Of a stretch of 64,000 nucleotides of DNA, positions 1 to 10,000 are shown in pieces. The notes beneath the pieces are model-generated. The model had not been told where the DNA came from, ran no database searches, and saw only the letters and a list, made by a program, of their open reading frames with translations. Position numbers and translations under genes: made by a program. Numbering within the stretch: the stretch's first letter is position 1; each line of letters starts with the position of its first letter. This DNA is from Heyndrickxia coagulans 36D1 (lineage in GTDB: Bacteria > Bacillota > Bacilli > Bacillales > Bacillaceae_C), in NCBI RefSeq assembly GCF_000169195.2, contig NC_016023.1:1984001-2048000 (forward strand). The letters are read 5' to 3'.

Positions 1-1012
1 AAGATTTGAGCTTGTTTCCATAATCAACAGCTTTCTTTCCAATTGAAGAATAAGTATTACGATCTAAAGCGGACTTACCTAATGATAGGAGACCATTGAT
101 CGTGTCACCGATAGCTTTTCCGGCACCATCATAAAATCCCTTCCAAATGTCAAGCAGGAGTGGATCGTCCGGGTTTTCTGAACCTGGAATGGCTTGTTTT
201 GGGATTTCATCCACCAGTTCATAATGGGGCTGCTTGCTGCCGGGCTTACGGTATTCCATCACTATGACCCCGTCTTCATAGCGATGGAACTTGACGGACA
301 GGTGACCTTCAAAGTCCTTGCCGTCAATGGTTTGAACTGGTTTCAAGCCGGTTTTCTGAATGAGCCCGCCTTCCAAACTGCGATAGGCTTCGGTCGGGTG
401 GTAAGTGGCAATATCAAACGAACCATCACCCGCCATCGATTCCATTTGCCGGACAAACTTTATCATCGTGTCTATGTCCTGGTCTAAAGCCTCAAGCGAA
501 CGGGTGGCTTTTGTGTCAAAATCATACAGCTGTTCAAGCGTCTTGTTTGCTTTTTTACGCGCTTTCTGGATTGGATGCAGTTTTTCATCAATGTCCAGTT
601 TTGGCAGTTCAACAAGATCTGAAACTTCCCGCATTGCTTTATTGGCATCTTCCAGCAAATAGCCAATGGCGCTCTCCAGCTTTTTCAGTGCGGGGATGAC
701 ACTATTCTGGATAAAAGCTTCCTCAATATAACCTTTCAGATCTGGTTCAAAATATGACAAATCTTTAAGAATCTGGTTCAGTTGCTCGTTGTAGTCGGCT
801 AAAAACGACTGCAGATACAAGAGAAAAGGCTGGTGAAAATCCCGAAAATAGCCGCGTATCGCATTCCCGGCCTTGCCTTTAAACGCATCCTCCATGTTTA
901 CAAAAGAGTCGATTGCCTGCTGGAGGTCCGAAATTTGATCGGATTTCTCCTTTAATGCCCTTTGTGTGTCCGGGGCGACTTGTTCAAACGCTTCGACATC
1001 AAGGGTTTTCAT
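1..1012 (-). CDS. LXG-domain polymorphic toxin, N-terminal part (cut by window edge)
   Basis: The frame is open from an ATG at 1012 to base 1, so only about 337 N-terminal residues are seen. The protein begins MKTLDVEAFEQVAPDTQ and is followed by long predicted helices, the pattern of the LXG domain of YeeF/YobL-type toxins. That domain directs toxins to the type VII (Yuk/ESX) secretion machine. The C-terminal toxic domain lies outside the window, so its activity is unknown. An AGGTGA ribosome site stands four bases before the ATG. The gene starts five bases after the end of a DUF5344-like gene and belongs to a three-gene cassette. Family assignment is from remembered family features, not a search. 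Confidence 0.85.
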   Translation of the reverse strand, partial: MKTLDVEAFEQVAPDTQRALKEKSDQISDLQQAIDSFVNMEDAFKGKAGNAIRGYFRDFHQPFLLYLQSFLADYNEQLNQILKDLSYFEPDLKGYIEEAFIQNSVIPALKKLESAIGYLLEDANKAMREVSDLVELPKLDIDEKLHPIQKARKKANKTLEQLYDFDTKATRSLEALDQDIDTMIKFVRQMESMAGDGSFDIATYHPTEAYRSLEGGLIQKTGLKPVQTIDGKDFEGHLSVKFHRYEDGVIVMEYRKPGSKQPHYELVDEIPKQAIPGSENPDDPLLLDIWKGFYDGAGKAIGDTINGLLSLGKSALDRNTYSSIGKKAVDYGNKLKS

Positions 1013-1016
1013 GGCT

Positions 1017-1301
1017 TCACCTGCTCATCGCCCGGCCTTCAAAGCCTTTTTCCAATTGTTCATCGTATTCTTTCATGGCATGAACGGCTTTTTGCGCTGC
1101 GGCTTCATTTTTTGAAGTAACGGCCTGATATGCAGTGAGCAGGCCCTCCAGTTTCTGATTCAAATAGGCAAGCTGCTGAAGGGAAGATAAAGGGTACGAA
1201 CCCATGCCATCCATTGAAATGTCCAGGTTTTGTGCTTGTGAGTGGATTTTTGCAAGCGACTTTTCAACTGATCCGAATTGGATTTTGACTTCCATCTTCA
1301 C
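1017..1301 (-). CDS. DUF5344-like small helical partner of the LXG toxin
   Basis: The 94-residue protein is predicted to be mostly helical, without a signal peptide or membrane segment. Size, start (MKMEVKIQFGSVEKSLAKI) and position directly before an LXG gene match the DUF5344/YwqI-like proteins. In known LXG systems such small WXG100-like helical proteins pair with the LXG domain and help its export. It overlaps the preceding gene by four bases (ATGA), so the two are translationally coupled, and it ends five bases before the toxin start. A degenerate second copy of its 3' end lies at 2520-2612. Confidence 0.75.
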   Translation of the reverse strand: MKMEVKIQFGSVEKSLAKIHSQAQNLDISMDGMGSYPLSSLQQLAYLNQKLEGLLTAYQAVTSKNEAAAQKAVHAMKEYDEQLEKGFEGRAMSR

Positions 1302-1648
1302 ACCCCTTTTTTGTACATTTTTACCATTTCGGCTCGAATGGCTGTTTCAATTTGGTTGTTTTGGGTGGTAAGCTTACTGATTTTTTCGTCTAGCAGTTGA
1401 AGGGCCGTATTGATTTGCTTTTCCGTTGCGTTAAAGCTTTCAAGCAGTTCGTTTTTTCGGACTAACTGGAACTGCTTCGCCAACTGCCCCTCCCAAGTTG
1501 AGGCGGACAGAGCGGGCTGAAGAGCGTGCTTTTCTTTCTCCGCCAGTGCGTGCTTCGATTCTAGCAGTGCCTGTTTGCTTTTTTTCAGGCGTTCCAATTC
1601 TTCCTGGTTTTGTGAGCGTTGAAAATTCAAGAGCGAAATGATACTCAT
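1298..1648 (-). CDS. DUF5082-like (YwqH-type) small partner with WxG motif
   Basis: I place the start at the ATG at 1648 (MSIISLLNFQRSQNQEELER), giving 116 residues. A longer open frame reaches 1810, but the added part lacks a ribosome site and looks non-coding, while GGGGGT precedes 1648. The protein is a helical hairpin with W52-E53-G54 in the turn, like WXG100 proteins. It is first in the LXG cassette and probably acts as a targeting or chaperone partner of the toxin. It overlaps the next gene by four bases. Confidence 0.75.
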   Translation of the reverse strand: MSIISLLNFQRSQNQEELERLKKSKQALLESKHALAEKEKHALQPALSASTWEGQLAKQFQLVRKNELLESFNATEKQINTALQLLDEKISKLTTQNNQIETAIRAEMVKMYKKGV

Positions 1649-2001
1649 GTTTACCCCCGGATTTCGTAATATTTTGGTTTTATTATCCAAGGTTACGGAA
1701 ACGTTGTCAATTTGGTGAATGGCGGCATATAGGTGAATAGAAGGAGGGGATAGAAGAAAAATACACTTACTTGGGGGCAAATTTGAATCTTTTTTAGTAA
1801 AAACTACCAAATTAAGGAAATAAAATAGGTCTTTCGATGGAGATTTCCGGAATGGTTATTTTTCAACCTTACACCCATCATGGTACTCCCCCCGCTAGTG
1901 ATCAAGCGTTTTGTCGAAATATTGTGCTATTTCTAGTGGGATACAGGGGCAGCAGAAAAACAAAAACCTTGAAAGGCATTTAACGGCTCTAATCAATCAC
2001 T

Positions 2002-2457
2002 TTATATTTTAGGAATATCAACCACTTTTCCTGGTGATTTGTTAATGAGCATATCAGGAATATCTGGATGGTTATTTTTCAACTTATACTTTTGAATTTT
2101 TGTTAGCTCAGGATTGAAAGAAATATTTTGATACTTAAATTCAAAATTAATAAGTTTATTATAAATCTTATTCAAAAAGGACTTCCATTCCTTTAATGAA
2201 GAACTTGAAAATTCATCTGGATTTTCTAACATACGATATCCGTCTGCAAAATAAAACATTAGTAAACCTGTTCCTAAATCACAATTCTCATTCTCTAGAA
2301 TAACCGTTGGGATATCAAATCCATTATTCCAATTATAATTTGCAGCAAAGTAATGAAGTAATAAAGAGTTGTTTATGTTTGCTAACTGACTGATTACACA
2401 GCTCTTATCTGTCTTATAAAGTAACTTTTCGAGAAAATTAATATCTTTCTTCTCCAT
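2002..2457 (-). CDS. DUF4274-like immunity protein, orphan
   Basis: The protein has 151 residues with no signal peptide or membrane span. The stretch LLHYFAANYNWNNGFDIP followed by an NCDLGTGLLMFYFADGYR-type segment matches DUF4274 as I remember it. That domain often sits beside polymorphic toxins and is thought to act as an immunity protein. The gene is AT-rich compared with its surroundings. It lies upstream of the intact LXG cassette rather than downstream of a toxin, and just downstream of the wreck of another cassette (2520-2690). I infer it is the surviving immunity gene of that lost toxin. The neutralised activity is unknown. Confidence 0.65.
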   Translation of the reverse strand: MEKKDINFLEKLLYKTDKSCVISQLANINNSLLLHYFAANYNWNNGFDIPTVILENENCDLGTGLLMFYFADGYRMLENPDEFSSSSLKEWKSFLNKIYNKLINFEFKYQNISFNPELTKIQKYKLKNNHPDIPDMLINKSPGKVVDIPKI

Positions 2458-2519
2458 AGATTTTTATCTCCTTACCTAAAATCATTAACTTGTAAATTAT
2501 CAACACTTTGATTTTTTAA

Positions 2520-2690
2520 CCGCTCATCGCTCAGCCTTGGAAGCCTGCTACCAATCATTTATCCTCTTCCTTCATGACATGAACAGCCTTTTTGAATCAG
2601 ATTTCATTCTCAATATTCGTAAATGGTTTGCTTTTATTATCCAGCGTTGTGGGAACGTCGTCAATTTTGGGAACATTGGTAAGTAAATAC
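2520..2690 (-). pseudogene. Collapsed second LXG accessory cassette
   Basis: Bases 2520-2612 match 1021-1112 (the 3' part of the DUF5344-like gene) with scattered changes, for example a shared CATGAACRGCYTTTT run. Bases 2634-2685 match about 1678-1730, the upstream region of the DUF5082-like gene, including CTTTTATTATCCA. The two blocks have been brought together by loss of the sequence between them. No frame is open. This is best read as the remnant of a second, tandem LXG cassette. Confidence 0.65.
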
Positions 2691-2691
2691 G

Positions 2692-2898
2692 ATGAAACCT
2701 TTAAAGGGCTGGCAAAACGATAAAGGAGCCATATATCTTAATGCGAGAGAGGTTGCTGCAATGAATGCAGCAGGGGAACAAATCGGCGTTAAAGATCAAC
2801 ATTTGCTTAGAAGCGTAGTAACTTGGTATGAGGCAAATGCATTCGGAATCCCGAAGTCCGGATCAAATCAGCTGTTTATAGTAACAACAATGAATTGA
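2692..2898 (+). CDS. Possible small ORF, unrecognised
   Basis: The frame encodes 68 residues beginning MKPLKGWQNDKGAIYLNARE. No ribosome site stands before the ATG. The frame begins at the edge of the collapsed LXG cassette and may be a fragment of a lost gene. I do not recognise it and see no motif. Confidence 0.2.
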   Translation: MKPLKGWQNDKGAIYLNAREVAAMNAAGEQIGVKDQHLLRSVVTWYEANAFGIPKSGSNQLFIVTTMN

Positions 2899-3027
2899 TG
2901 TACAATATACTTTCGCTGTCATTTGCATTTTCATTGGGAAGACCTGGATTCGGTTTTAATATCTTATATTTACATAAAACATAAAAAATTATAAAATATT
3001 GATATGATGAAAGAAGGAGGAGTTATA

Positions 3028-3354
3028 TTGAAAAAATTATTTGTATTATTAAGCTGTTCTCTAATTCTTGCGCTCGCATTAGTTGGATGTGGAAAAACAA
3101 AAGTGGATTTCACCACAAAACAGTTTGAAACTGCTCTCAATAAGGGGGAAAACGTAGAAGGGAAAACTGTTTCAGTTAAAGTGAACAAAATTGTGCCCAA
3201 TAGCGTATTCGGTTACAATATTGAAGCCGGAAAACATTTGAACTTTGTATCAAATGATAATCCTGATGTCAAAAAAGGGGAAACGGTAATATTGAAGGTT
3301 AAACAAGTAAAAAGCACACTCGGTTCGTATATTATTTATTATGAGAAAAAATAA
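3028..3354 (+). CDS. Small lipoprotein, possibly OB-fold-like
   Basis: I choose the TTG at 3028 because AAGGAGGA lies at 3014-3020 at the right distance. An ATG at 3004 lies upstream of that ribosome site. The 108-residue protein has a lysine-rich start, a hydrophobic stretch and a lipobox LVGC, so it should be lipidated and held on the outer face of the membrane. The mature part (about 85 residues) looks beta-rich, with a VEGKTVSVKV...GETVILKVKQV pattern reminiscent of small OB-fold lipoproteins. No enzyme motif is visible. It is a single gene with its own terminator. Confidence 0.75.
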   Translation: MKKLFVLLSCSLILALALVGCGKTKVDFTTKQFETALNKGENVEGKTVSVKVNKIVPNSVFGYNIEAGKHLNFVSNDNPDVKKGETVILKVKQVKSTLGSYIIYYEKK

Positions 3355-3370
3355 GTTGAATAACCTGAAA

Positions 3371-3401
3371 AACGCATCTCACCAGAGAGGTCAGATGCGT
3401 T
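3371..3401 (+). terminator. Hairpin after the lipoprotein gene
   Basis: AACGCATCT pairs with AGATGCGTT around a 13-base loop. The following T tract is short, so termination may be partial. Confidence 0.55.
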
Positions 3402-3551
3402 TGCCATACAATATTTCTTACATGACCGTCCTGACCAAAATTTTTGCTTGGTTTTTATCTTCAATTAATTGGTTGAAGCCTCTATCAAGGGTGTGTTGAT
3501 GATTTCAATGAAAAACCTTATTCTCGTTAGAAACAAGGAGGGTATAAAAAA

Positions 3552-3770
3552 ATGAGACCCACTACCCAACTGAAAAGAACGGTTGAATGGACTATAGACA
3601 ATAAAAAGTTAAAAATTATAAATGTTCCATACGAAAAACTGCCGGTTGATGGAGAGATCTTTTACGACGCTGATGTATCTATTCGGATAATGATGTTAAA
3701 AGATCTAATGTTGGCAGATCGTATTCCTCCTATTGTTGACTATGAAATCGTCAAAGACTTTCCTGTTTAA
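3552..3770 (+). CDS. Small protein of unknown function
   Basis: The gene encodes 72 residues starting MRPTTQLKRTVEWTIDNKKL, with AAGGAGG nine bases before the ATG. There is no signal peptide or membrane segment. The C-terminal half contains an acidic and hydrophobic stretch (YDADVSIRIMML...DYEIVKDFPV). I do not recognise the family. The strong ribosome site and the terminator just after it support a real gene. Confidence 0.55.
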   Translation: MRPTTQLKRTVEWTIDNKKLKIINVPYEKLPVDGEIFYDADVSIRIMMLKDLMLADRIPPIVDYEIVKDFPV

Positions 3771-3796
3771 TATTACACATATTAGATATCCACATG

Positions 3797-3830
3797 AATC
3801 ACTTATGAAATATTTTGTAAGTGATTTTTT
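3797..3830 (+). terminator. Rho-independent terminator
   Basis: AATCACTTA pairs with TAAGTGATT and is followed by a run of T. It lies 26 bases after the small gene ending at 3770. Confidence 0.75.
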
Positions 3831-4124
3831 ATTTTTACTCTCAATCTGTGCCTAAAATTTTCATTTACTGCCAAATAGATCGTCTAATTGGAATATCCAC
3901 CAAATATAACCCATTCCTCATTAGGTGATCTAATGAAAAGATTTTGATAGCCCCCCGAAGGAACGAATTGGAAATGAAGGCCGGCCGTCATCCGGAAATT
4001 TTCCGGGGGACAGGGAGCGAGCGAAAACGCCAAAGGATCAGTTGTAAATGTGATTGCTGAATGGAACACGGGCGTGAAAGCTGGTGGGCTCCGCTAACAC
4101 GAAGAGGCGTAATAACGATTTGCG

Positions 4125-4150
4125 GTTTGCCTTCCTTTTTTGCAGGGTAC
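4125..4150 (+). promoter_or_regulatory. SigB-type promoter of katE
   Basis: GTTTGC at 4125-4130 and GGGTAC at 4145-4150 are separated by 14 bases. This matches the general-stress sigma-B pattern (GTTT, 12-14 bases, GGGTAT). B. subtilis katE is a known SigB gene, which supports the call. Confidence 0.65.
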
Positions 4151-4200
4151 GAAATGAATGAGGAGTGATGATCCAATGCAAAGAGTGGAGGCAGATATGA

Positions 4201-6252
4201 ATGAGTAGTGAACGGAAACCGGGCCAAAATGAGAAGGATCGCCAACTGGAACAGTTTCGCTCCATTGATGAAGGAAAACCAATGACGACAAACGAAGGGT
4301 TAAAACTTTCAGAAGATGAATTTTCTCTGAAAGCGGGCGAACGCGGCCCGACTTTGATGGAGGATTTCCATTTTCGTGAAAAAATTACCCACTTTGACCA
4401 TGAACGGATTCCTGAACGCGTTGTCCATGCAAGAGGTTATGCTGCACACGGCGAATTTCAGGTTTACGAATCCATGAAACCTTATACAAAAGCGAAATTT
4501 TTGCAGGATCCTGCTGTAAAGACGCCTATTTTTGTGCGCTTTTCGACAGTTGCCGGTTCGCGGGGGTCGGCGGATACCGTCCGGGATGTGCGCGGATTTG
4601 CAGTAAAGTTTTACACGGAAGAAGGAAACTATGACCTTGTCGGAAACAATATTCCGGTTTTCTTTATCCAGGATGCCATTAAATTCCCGGATTTGGTGCA
4701 TTCCTTTAAACCTGAGCCCCATAACGAAATTCCGCAGGCCCAAACGGCACATGATACGTTTTGGGATTTCGTTGTGAACAACCAGGAATCTGCCCATATG
4801 GTAATGTGGCATATGTCGGACAGGGCGATTCCGAGAAGCTTCCGGATGATGGAGGGTTTTGGCGTCCATACATTCCGGTTTGTAAACGAAGAAGGAAAGG
4901 CCCGCTTTGTTAAATTCCATTGGAAACCAAAGCTTGGTGTCCATTCGCTGGTATGGGACGAAGCCCAAAAAATTGCCGGGAAGGACCCGGATTTTCACCG
5001 CCGCGATTTGTACAAAGCCATTGAGATGGGGAATTATCCGGAATGGGAGCTCGGTGTCCAGATGATTCCGGAGGAAGATGAATTTGCTTTTGACTTTGAT
5101 ATCCTCGACCCGACAAAAATCTGGCCGGAGGAAGAGATCCCGGTGAAAATCATCGGAAAAATGACGTTAAACCGCAATGTCGATAATGTTTTTGCCGAAA
5201 CTGAGCAAGTTGCCTTCCATCCAGGCAATGTGGTACCGGGAATTGATTTTACCAATGACCCGCTGCTGCAGGGCCGCTTGTTCTCATACACGGATACGCA
5301 GCTGATCCGCCTGGGCGGGCCGAACTTCCATGAGCTTCCGATTAACCGGCCGGTGTGCCCTTTCCATAATAACCAGCGCGACGGGTATGGCCGCCAAACA
5401 ATCAATGTCGGCCAGGTCAGCTATCATAGGAATTCGCTTGCAAATAATACGCCGTCTGTTTCCAGCGTACAGGAGGGCGGTTATGAACATTACCAGGAAA
5501 AAGTGGAAGGCCGTAAAGTGCGAAACCGCAGCAAGAGTTTCGAGGATCACTTTTCACAAGCCATCCTGTTTTGGAACAGCATGGGGGAACCGGAGAAACA
5601 GCATATTATCCAGGCCTTCAGCTTTGAACTTGGCAAAGTAAAAAGCAAGTCGATCAAGCAAAAGGCAGTCGATATGTTTGCCAATGTCAGCACTAATCTT
5701 GCGAATTCGATCGCAAATGCAATTGGCGTAAATCCGCCCGAAAAAGCAGAGGATACAAAACTGGAAAAGTCTTCTCCGGCGCTCAGCATGCTGAACACGG
5801 TCATGCTTCCTGACACACGTAAAGTCGGTGTGATTCTCGGAAACCAATTTAATGGGCCTAAAGTGGCGGCAGTCGTGAAGGGCTTGCAGGCTTCAGGCGT
5901 CCTGCCCGTCATCATCAGTGATAAATTAGGTGATTTAAAAGGTACAGACGGGGCTGTTTTTGAGGCAACAGAAACATTCCTGACAAGCAGTTCTGTTTTG
6001 TTTGATGCAATTTATGCAGCAGGTGGGCAAGGGTCAACGCCTGCATTTGAAAAAAATGCCGCGCAATTTATTCATGAAGCTTTTATGCATTATAAAACCA
6101 TTGGCGCCACTTTTGACGGCGTTGTGTTCCTGGAAAAAGGAAATCTGTTAAACCAAGCGGGAGTGGTCACGGGAGAAGATCCCCGGCAATTTACAGAAGA
6201 ATTTGTGAAGGCAATTGCAGCTGACCGCCATTGGGACAGGCGTTTGATATGA
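4201..6252 (+). CDS. katE: Large-subunit (clade II) catalase KatE
   Basis: The 683-residue protein breaks down hydrogen peroxide to water and oxygen in the cytoplasm. The catalytic histidine is H76 in VVHARGYAAHG. The NxxVFFIQD stretch of the core follows, and the proximal haem tyrosine is about Y363 in LFSYTDTQL. The C-terminal ~150 residues (from about VMLPDTRKVGVILG) form the flavodoxin-like domain found only in large catalases. Length agrees with B. subtilis KatE (about 686). The start has a GGAGGC site about ten bases upstream. An overlapping ATG at 4197 runs straight into a stop. It is a single gene with a SigB-type promoter and a strong terminator, so a general-stress role is likely. 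Confidence 0.97.
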   Translation: MSSERKPGQNEKDRQLEQFRSIDEGKPMTTNEGLKLSEDEFSLKAGERGPTLMEDFHFREKITHFDHERIPERVVHARGYAAHGEFQVYESMKPYTKAKFLQDPAVKTPIFVRFSTVAGSRGSADTVRDVRGFAVKFYTEEGNYDLVGNNIPVFFIQDAIKFPDLVHSFKPEPHNEIPQAQTAHDTFWDFVVNNQESAHMVMWHMSDRAIPRSFRMMEGFGVHTFRFVNEEGKARFVKFHWKPKLGVHSLVWDEAQKIAGKDPDFHRRDLYKAIEMGNYPEWELGVQMIPEEDEFAFDFDILDPTKIWPEEEIPVKIIGKMTLNRNVDNVFAETEQVAFHPGNVVPGIDFTNDPLLQGRLFSYTDTQLIRLGGPNFHELPINRPVCPFHNNQRDGYGRQTINVGQVSYHRNSLANNTPSVSSVQEGGYEHYQEKVEGRKVRNRSKSFEDHFSQAILFWNSMGEPEKQHIIQAFSFELGKVKSKSIKQKAVDMFANVSTNLANSIANAIGVNPPEKAEDTKLEKSSPALSMLNTVMLPDTRKVGVILGNQFNGPKVAAVVKGLQASGVLPVIISDKLGDLKGTDGAVFEATETFLTSSSVLFDAIYAAGGQGSTPAFEKNAAQFIHEAFMHYKTIGATFDGVVFLEKGNLLNQAGVVTGEDPRQFTEEFVKAIAADRHWDRRLI

Positions 6253-6263
6253 TTTTAAGATAG

Positions 6264-6294
6264 CAGGGAGCGGCGGATTCTCCCTGTTTTTTTT
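6264..6294 (+). terminator. Terminator of katE
   Basis: CAGGGAG pairs with CTCCCTG and is followed by eight T. Confidence 0.85.
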
Positions 6295-6438
6295 GCATCT
6301 AATAGATTGGGTGAATGCTTAGATTTTAGTTCTTGCCGAGGCTGCCAAGACTTTTGTAAACCGGATCAATGTCTTGGCTTTTCATAAGCTCTCCGCAAAG
6401 AAAGGCAAAAAGAAGCCCATACGCAACGTTAATGGGCG

Positions 6439-6951
6439 CTATGTGAAGGAAGACCTTTATTTTTGCTTGCTTTCTTAACATAGACGCGTTCTATGTGAAG
6501 GAAGGCCGTCGATTTTCCGTGCTTTCTTAACATAGACGCGTTCTATGTGAAGGAAGGCCGTCGATTTTCCGTGCTTTCTTAACATAGACGGGCGCTATGT
6601 GAAGGAAGACCTTCATTTTTCCGTGCTTTCTTAACATAGACGGGCGCTATGTAAAGGAAGACCGTCAATTTTCCGTGCTTTCTAAACGTAGGCGGGCTCT
6701 ACGTGAAGGAAGACCGTCAATTTTCCGCGCTTTCTTAACATAGACGCGCCCTATGTGAGGGAAGGCCATCGTATTTCCGCGCTTTCTTAACATAGACGCG
6801 TTCTATGTGAAGGAAGCCCATCAATTTTCCATGCTTCCTTAACGTAGGCGGGCGCTATGTGATGGAAGGGAGTCAATTTTCCGTGCTTTCTTAACGTAGG
6901 CGGGCGCTATGTGAAGGAAGGCCGTCAATTTACCGTGCTTTCTTCACATAG
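6439..6951. repeat. Family A array, 10 units of exactly 52 bp
   Basis: Unit starts (CTATGTG or close variants) fall at 6439, 6491, 6543, 6595, 6647, 6699, 6751, 6803, 6855 and 6907, always 52 bases apart. Each unit has arms CTATGTGAAGGAAG and CTTTCTTAACATAG around a ~17-base centre. Together they form a 45-bp imperfect palindrome, followed by a 7-bp linker. The right end runs directly into AGGGCTTGCTG (6950-6960), the inverted-end sequence of the 220-bp element found elsewhere in the window. Bases 6295-6438 hold no gene. Confidence 0.9.
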
Positions 6952-7018
6952 GGCTTGCTGCCGCTTAAATATGTTTCACGTGCCTGGCACTACCTGAAGT
7001 TTATCGAAAATCCCTAAA

Positions 7019-7048
7019 GGGAAGCGTAACTGCTCAGGTTGCGTTCCC
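7019..7048 (-). terminator. Hairpin after the Wadjet operon
   Basis: Read on the minus strand, GGGAACGCAAC pairs imperfectly with GTTACGCTTCCC. It lies just past the jetC stop. The T tract is weak. Confidence 0.5.
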
Positions 7049-7069
7049 CTTTCCTTATTAGATAGCCGA

Positions 7070-10000
7070 TCACTTCAACCGTATCCCCGTCACCTTGCTC
7101 TTCGGGATCGCCGGGTCATGCTGGACGACAAAAGCTTTTTTGAACCGGTTGATGTATTCATCTTCGTGTGATTTTGGTGTTAGGATGATCAGTTTTCGGT
7201 GCAGCTGTTCGACGTACAGGTCAAACACTTTTGATTTTCTTTGTTCATCCAGGGCGCTGTCGAATTCGTCGAGTACGATAAAGCCGGGGGTTGTTTCCAG
7301 GTTTTGCAGCAAGGCAAGGGCAAACAGCAGGGAGCTGAGAGATTCCTCGCCGCCGGATACACCTTTGCCAACTCTGCCACCGCGCGCTTTTACACTGACA
7401 TCTTCCATTGTGCCGCGGTGCCCTTCTTTTCGTGCTTTGATATACAGATCAAAATGGGTGCGCCTGTTTTTATCTTCCCGCTGCGCCCAGCTGATTTCAC
7501 CCTGAAACTGGAAAGCGGCCATGTACACGGCAAATCGTTTGTTGATCTCGAGAACGCGCATATTGATGGTTGTTTCCAGATTTTCTTTTAATGCTGCTGT
7601 TCTTTGTTTGTTGTGCTCCAACAGGATTTTTGACTCCTGGTATTCTTTTTCCAGCCTTTCATATTCTTCTTTTGCCTTTTTATAATTGTCTTCTGCGGCA
7701 GGGTCAATGCCTTCCTGATGCCTTGCGTTGTCAAAGGTGATCATGGCATTGCTGAGTTGTGTTTTAAGCGTTGTTTCTGAAAGCTCAGCCAGCCTTTCAA
7801 AACTGCTGCTAAATACGGCGTATAAATCGGGCACCAGGTTTTGTATTTCCTGGAGTTGCTGCATTACTATCACGAGTTCTGCCTGGCAAGTTTCCAGCCG
7901 TTCTTTTTTCCGGTTTTGCTGCAGCAGGGTGCTGTCGATATTCCGGTTAATGTCTTCCAGGCGGTTGATGATTGCACGCAATTTCCGCTCTTGATTCTTG
8001 ATCCGGCTTTCCTGCTCATCCAATTGGAATTCCAGTTCTTCGCGGGATGCATTTAAGGTTTTGATTTCTTTCCTTTTTTCTTTTTCCTGCCGGGCGATTT
8101 CACGAAGCTGATCAAACTTTTCTTTTCGTTTTCCGAGTTCTCTGTAAAACTCCAGCTCCTGTACAACCTGTTTTAATTCATGATTGAACTCTGTCTGCTT
8201 TTCAACAATATGATTTCTTCGCTGATCCAATTGTATTAATTCCTGTCTAAAACGGCTCTGTGCCGCGGTTGCTTCTGCAAGTTTCTGCTTTTTCTGCGCG
8301 CGTTCATGTTTTTGGGTCATGAATGCTTCTGCTTCTTTAACTTTTTGAATCTCACTGTTTAAAAACTGGAACTGTTCGGTATCAGACTGGATTTTTTGTT
8401 CCAGCATTTTCGCTTTGCTTTCCAGTTGCCCCAATTCTTGCTGCACTTGCTGAAGCCGGATCTGCCTTGCTCTTTGGCTGAGAATGTAGCCTGCTTTTTC
8501 CTGTGGCCCCCGGATCCCGCTTTGATCGATTAAAAAGCCGTTTTCTATACGGGGTTTAGTTCCGGTAAAAAACTGCTTTGTCCAATACAGGGCTTTGGCG
8601 GCAAAACGAATTTGTTCTTCAGTCAAGCCGGCTTTAATTTTTAAATGGAGTTCCGGAACATGTTCTTCGAATGTATCCGGTACGATATCCATGAGCGGCA
8701 CGTGGTACAGATCATTCGGCGGTTGTGCATGTTTGCCGTTAAAGAACACGGCATATTTAATGGCATTAAAGCGATTCTCGTCTTTCAGCTTGGCTGCGCT
8801 ATCCAATTCCAGCAGTTCCCTGAGCGGATAGGCGGCTATGCCGATCGTACGGAAATAATCAAGAGATTGCTGCTGGCGTTGTGAAACATTGCGATCCTCT
8901 TTTAATGAAAGCTCCTCTTTCCGGAGCTGCTTGATAGCGGCATTGGTTTCGTGCAGGAGGTCTCCATTTTGATGGATCGCTTTGCCCAGTTGATCAATCG
9001 TCGTCTGGACGTGGTGGCTGCTGTGGAACTGTTCCAGCTTTTCGAGATGGATTTTTTCCAACCGTTCGGCTTCTTCAATGAAATAGTGCAGCTTACCGAG
9101 TTCTTCTGACAACTCATTCAGCTTGTGATTGATTTCCTGAACGGAATAGTCAATTTCGCTTTTCTTTTGTTCAGTATGTTTCAGTTCCTTTAATAACTCA
9201 GCTTGTGCCGAGCGGGCTTCTTCTTCCGTCCGGGAAATGGTCTTCTGTTTCTCTGTCAGGCTTTCCAGTTCTTCTTCAAGGCCGTTTTTCTCGTCCGTAA
9301 TGGATTTTAGCCGGGTGTATTCCACTTTGATCCGCTGCTCAAGCGCTTTTAACGCTTCTTCCCGTTTCTCCAGCGTGGTAGCCAGGGACTTGATTGCCTC
9401 TTCCTGTTCTTCCTTTTGAGTAGAGGAGGAGGCATATTGATCTCTGAAATCATCCAGCTGCTCGCTTAAATCCTCAATAACGGAATTCACGGTTTCAATT
9501 TCTTTCTGGTAGAACAGTTCAAGATGAAGGAGGGAATGGATCGCTTTTTCCGCGCCCTCTTTTAATCTTCTCTGGTTGTCTAAAAAAACATCAAGCGCTG
9601 TTTTTAAAATACCTAGATTCTGTTTATTCAGCTTTACATGATTTTCAGCAGCCAAAAGCGTCTCCTCTGTTTCCTTCACCTTCTCCATGCTTTCTTCCCA
9701 GTTTTTCCGGGCCTGGTCAATGCCATGCATTTCGCTGAAAATACGGAAGCGTTCCTCAGGATGCATAACGGCGAATTGGTTGACTTCCTGCTGGTACCAG
9801 ATCAGGTAAAAAAGGTCAGAATCAATTTTATAGCGGTATTGCAATGCCTTTTTATAGGCGGAAAAATTATGGTACTGATCGCCCGATGTATAAGTTGTTT
9901 TTCCCTGCCATTCATCGATTGTCTCGCCTTTTTCAACGATAAATTCTTTTTTAATCGGCTGTCCCGGTTCTTGTTCAATATGCAGCGTGAATTCGATAAA

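Noticed and set aside
4040-4110. T-box-like GGTGGGCTCCGC before katE
   Set aside because: It lacks the conserved T-box core and specifier stem, and a catalase gene is not a T-box target.
4309-4998. 229-codon minus-strand frame inside katE
   Set aside because: It is a shadow of the catalase gene, with unusual amino acid make-up and no ribosome site.
6439-6951. Regular 52-bp array taken as CRISPR
   Set aside because: The whole unit repeats. There are no variable spacers, no leader and no cas genes. The same holds for the arrays at 17.2, 34.5 and 47.8 kb.
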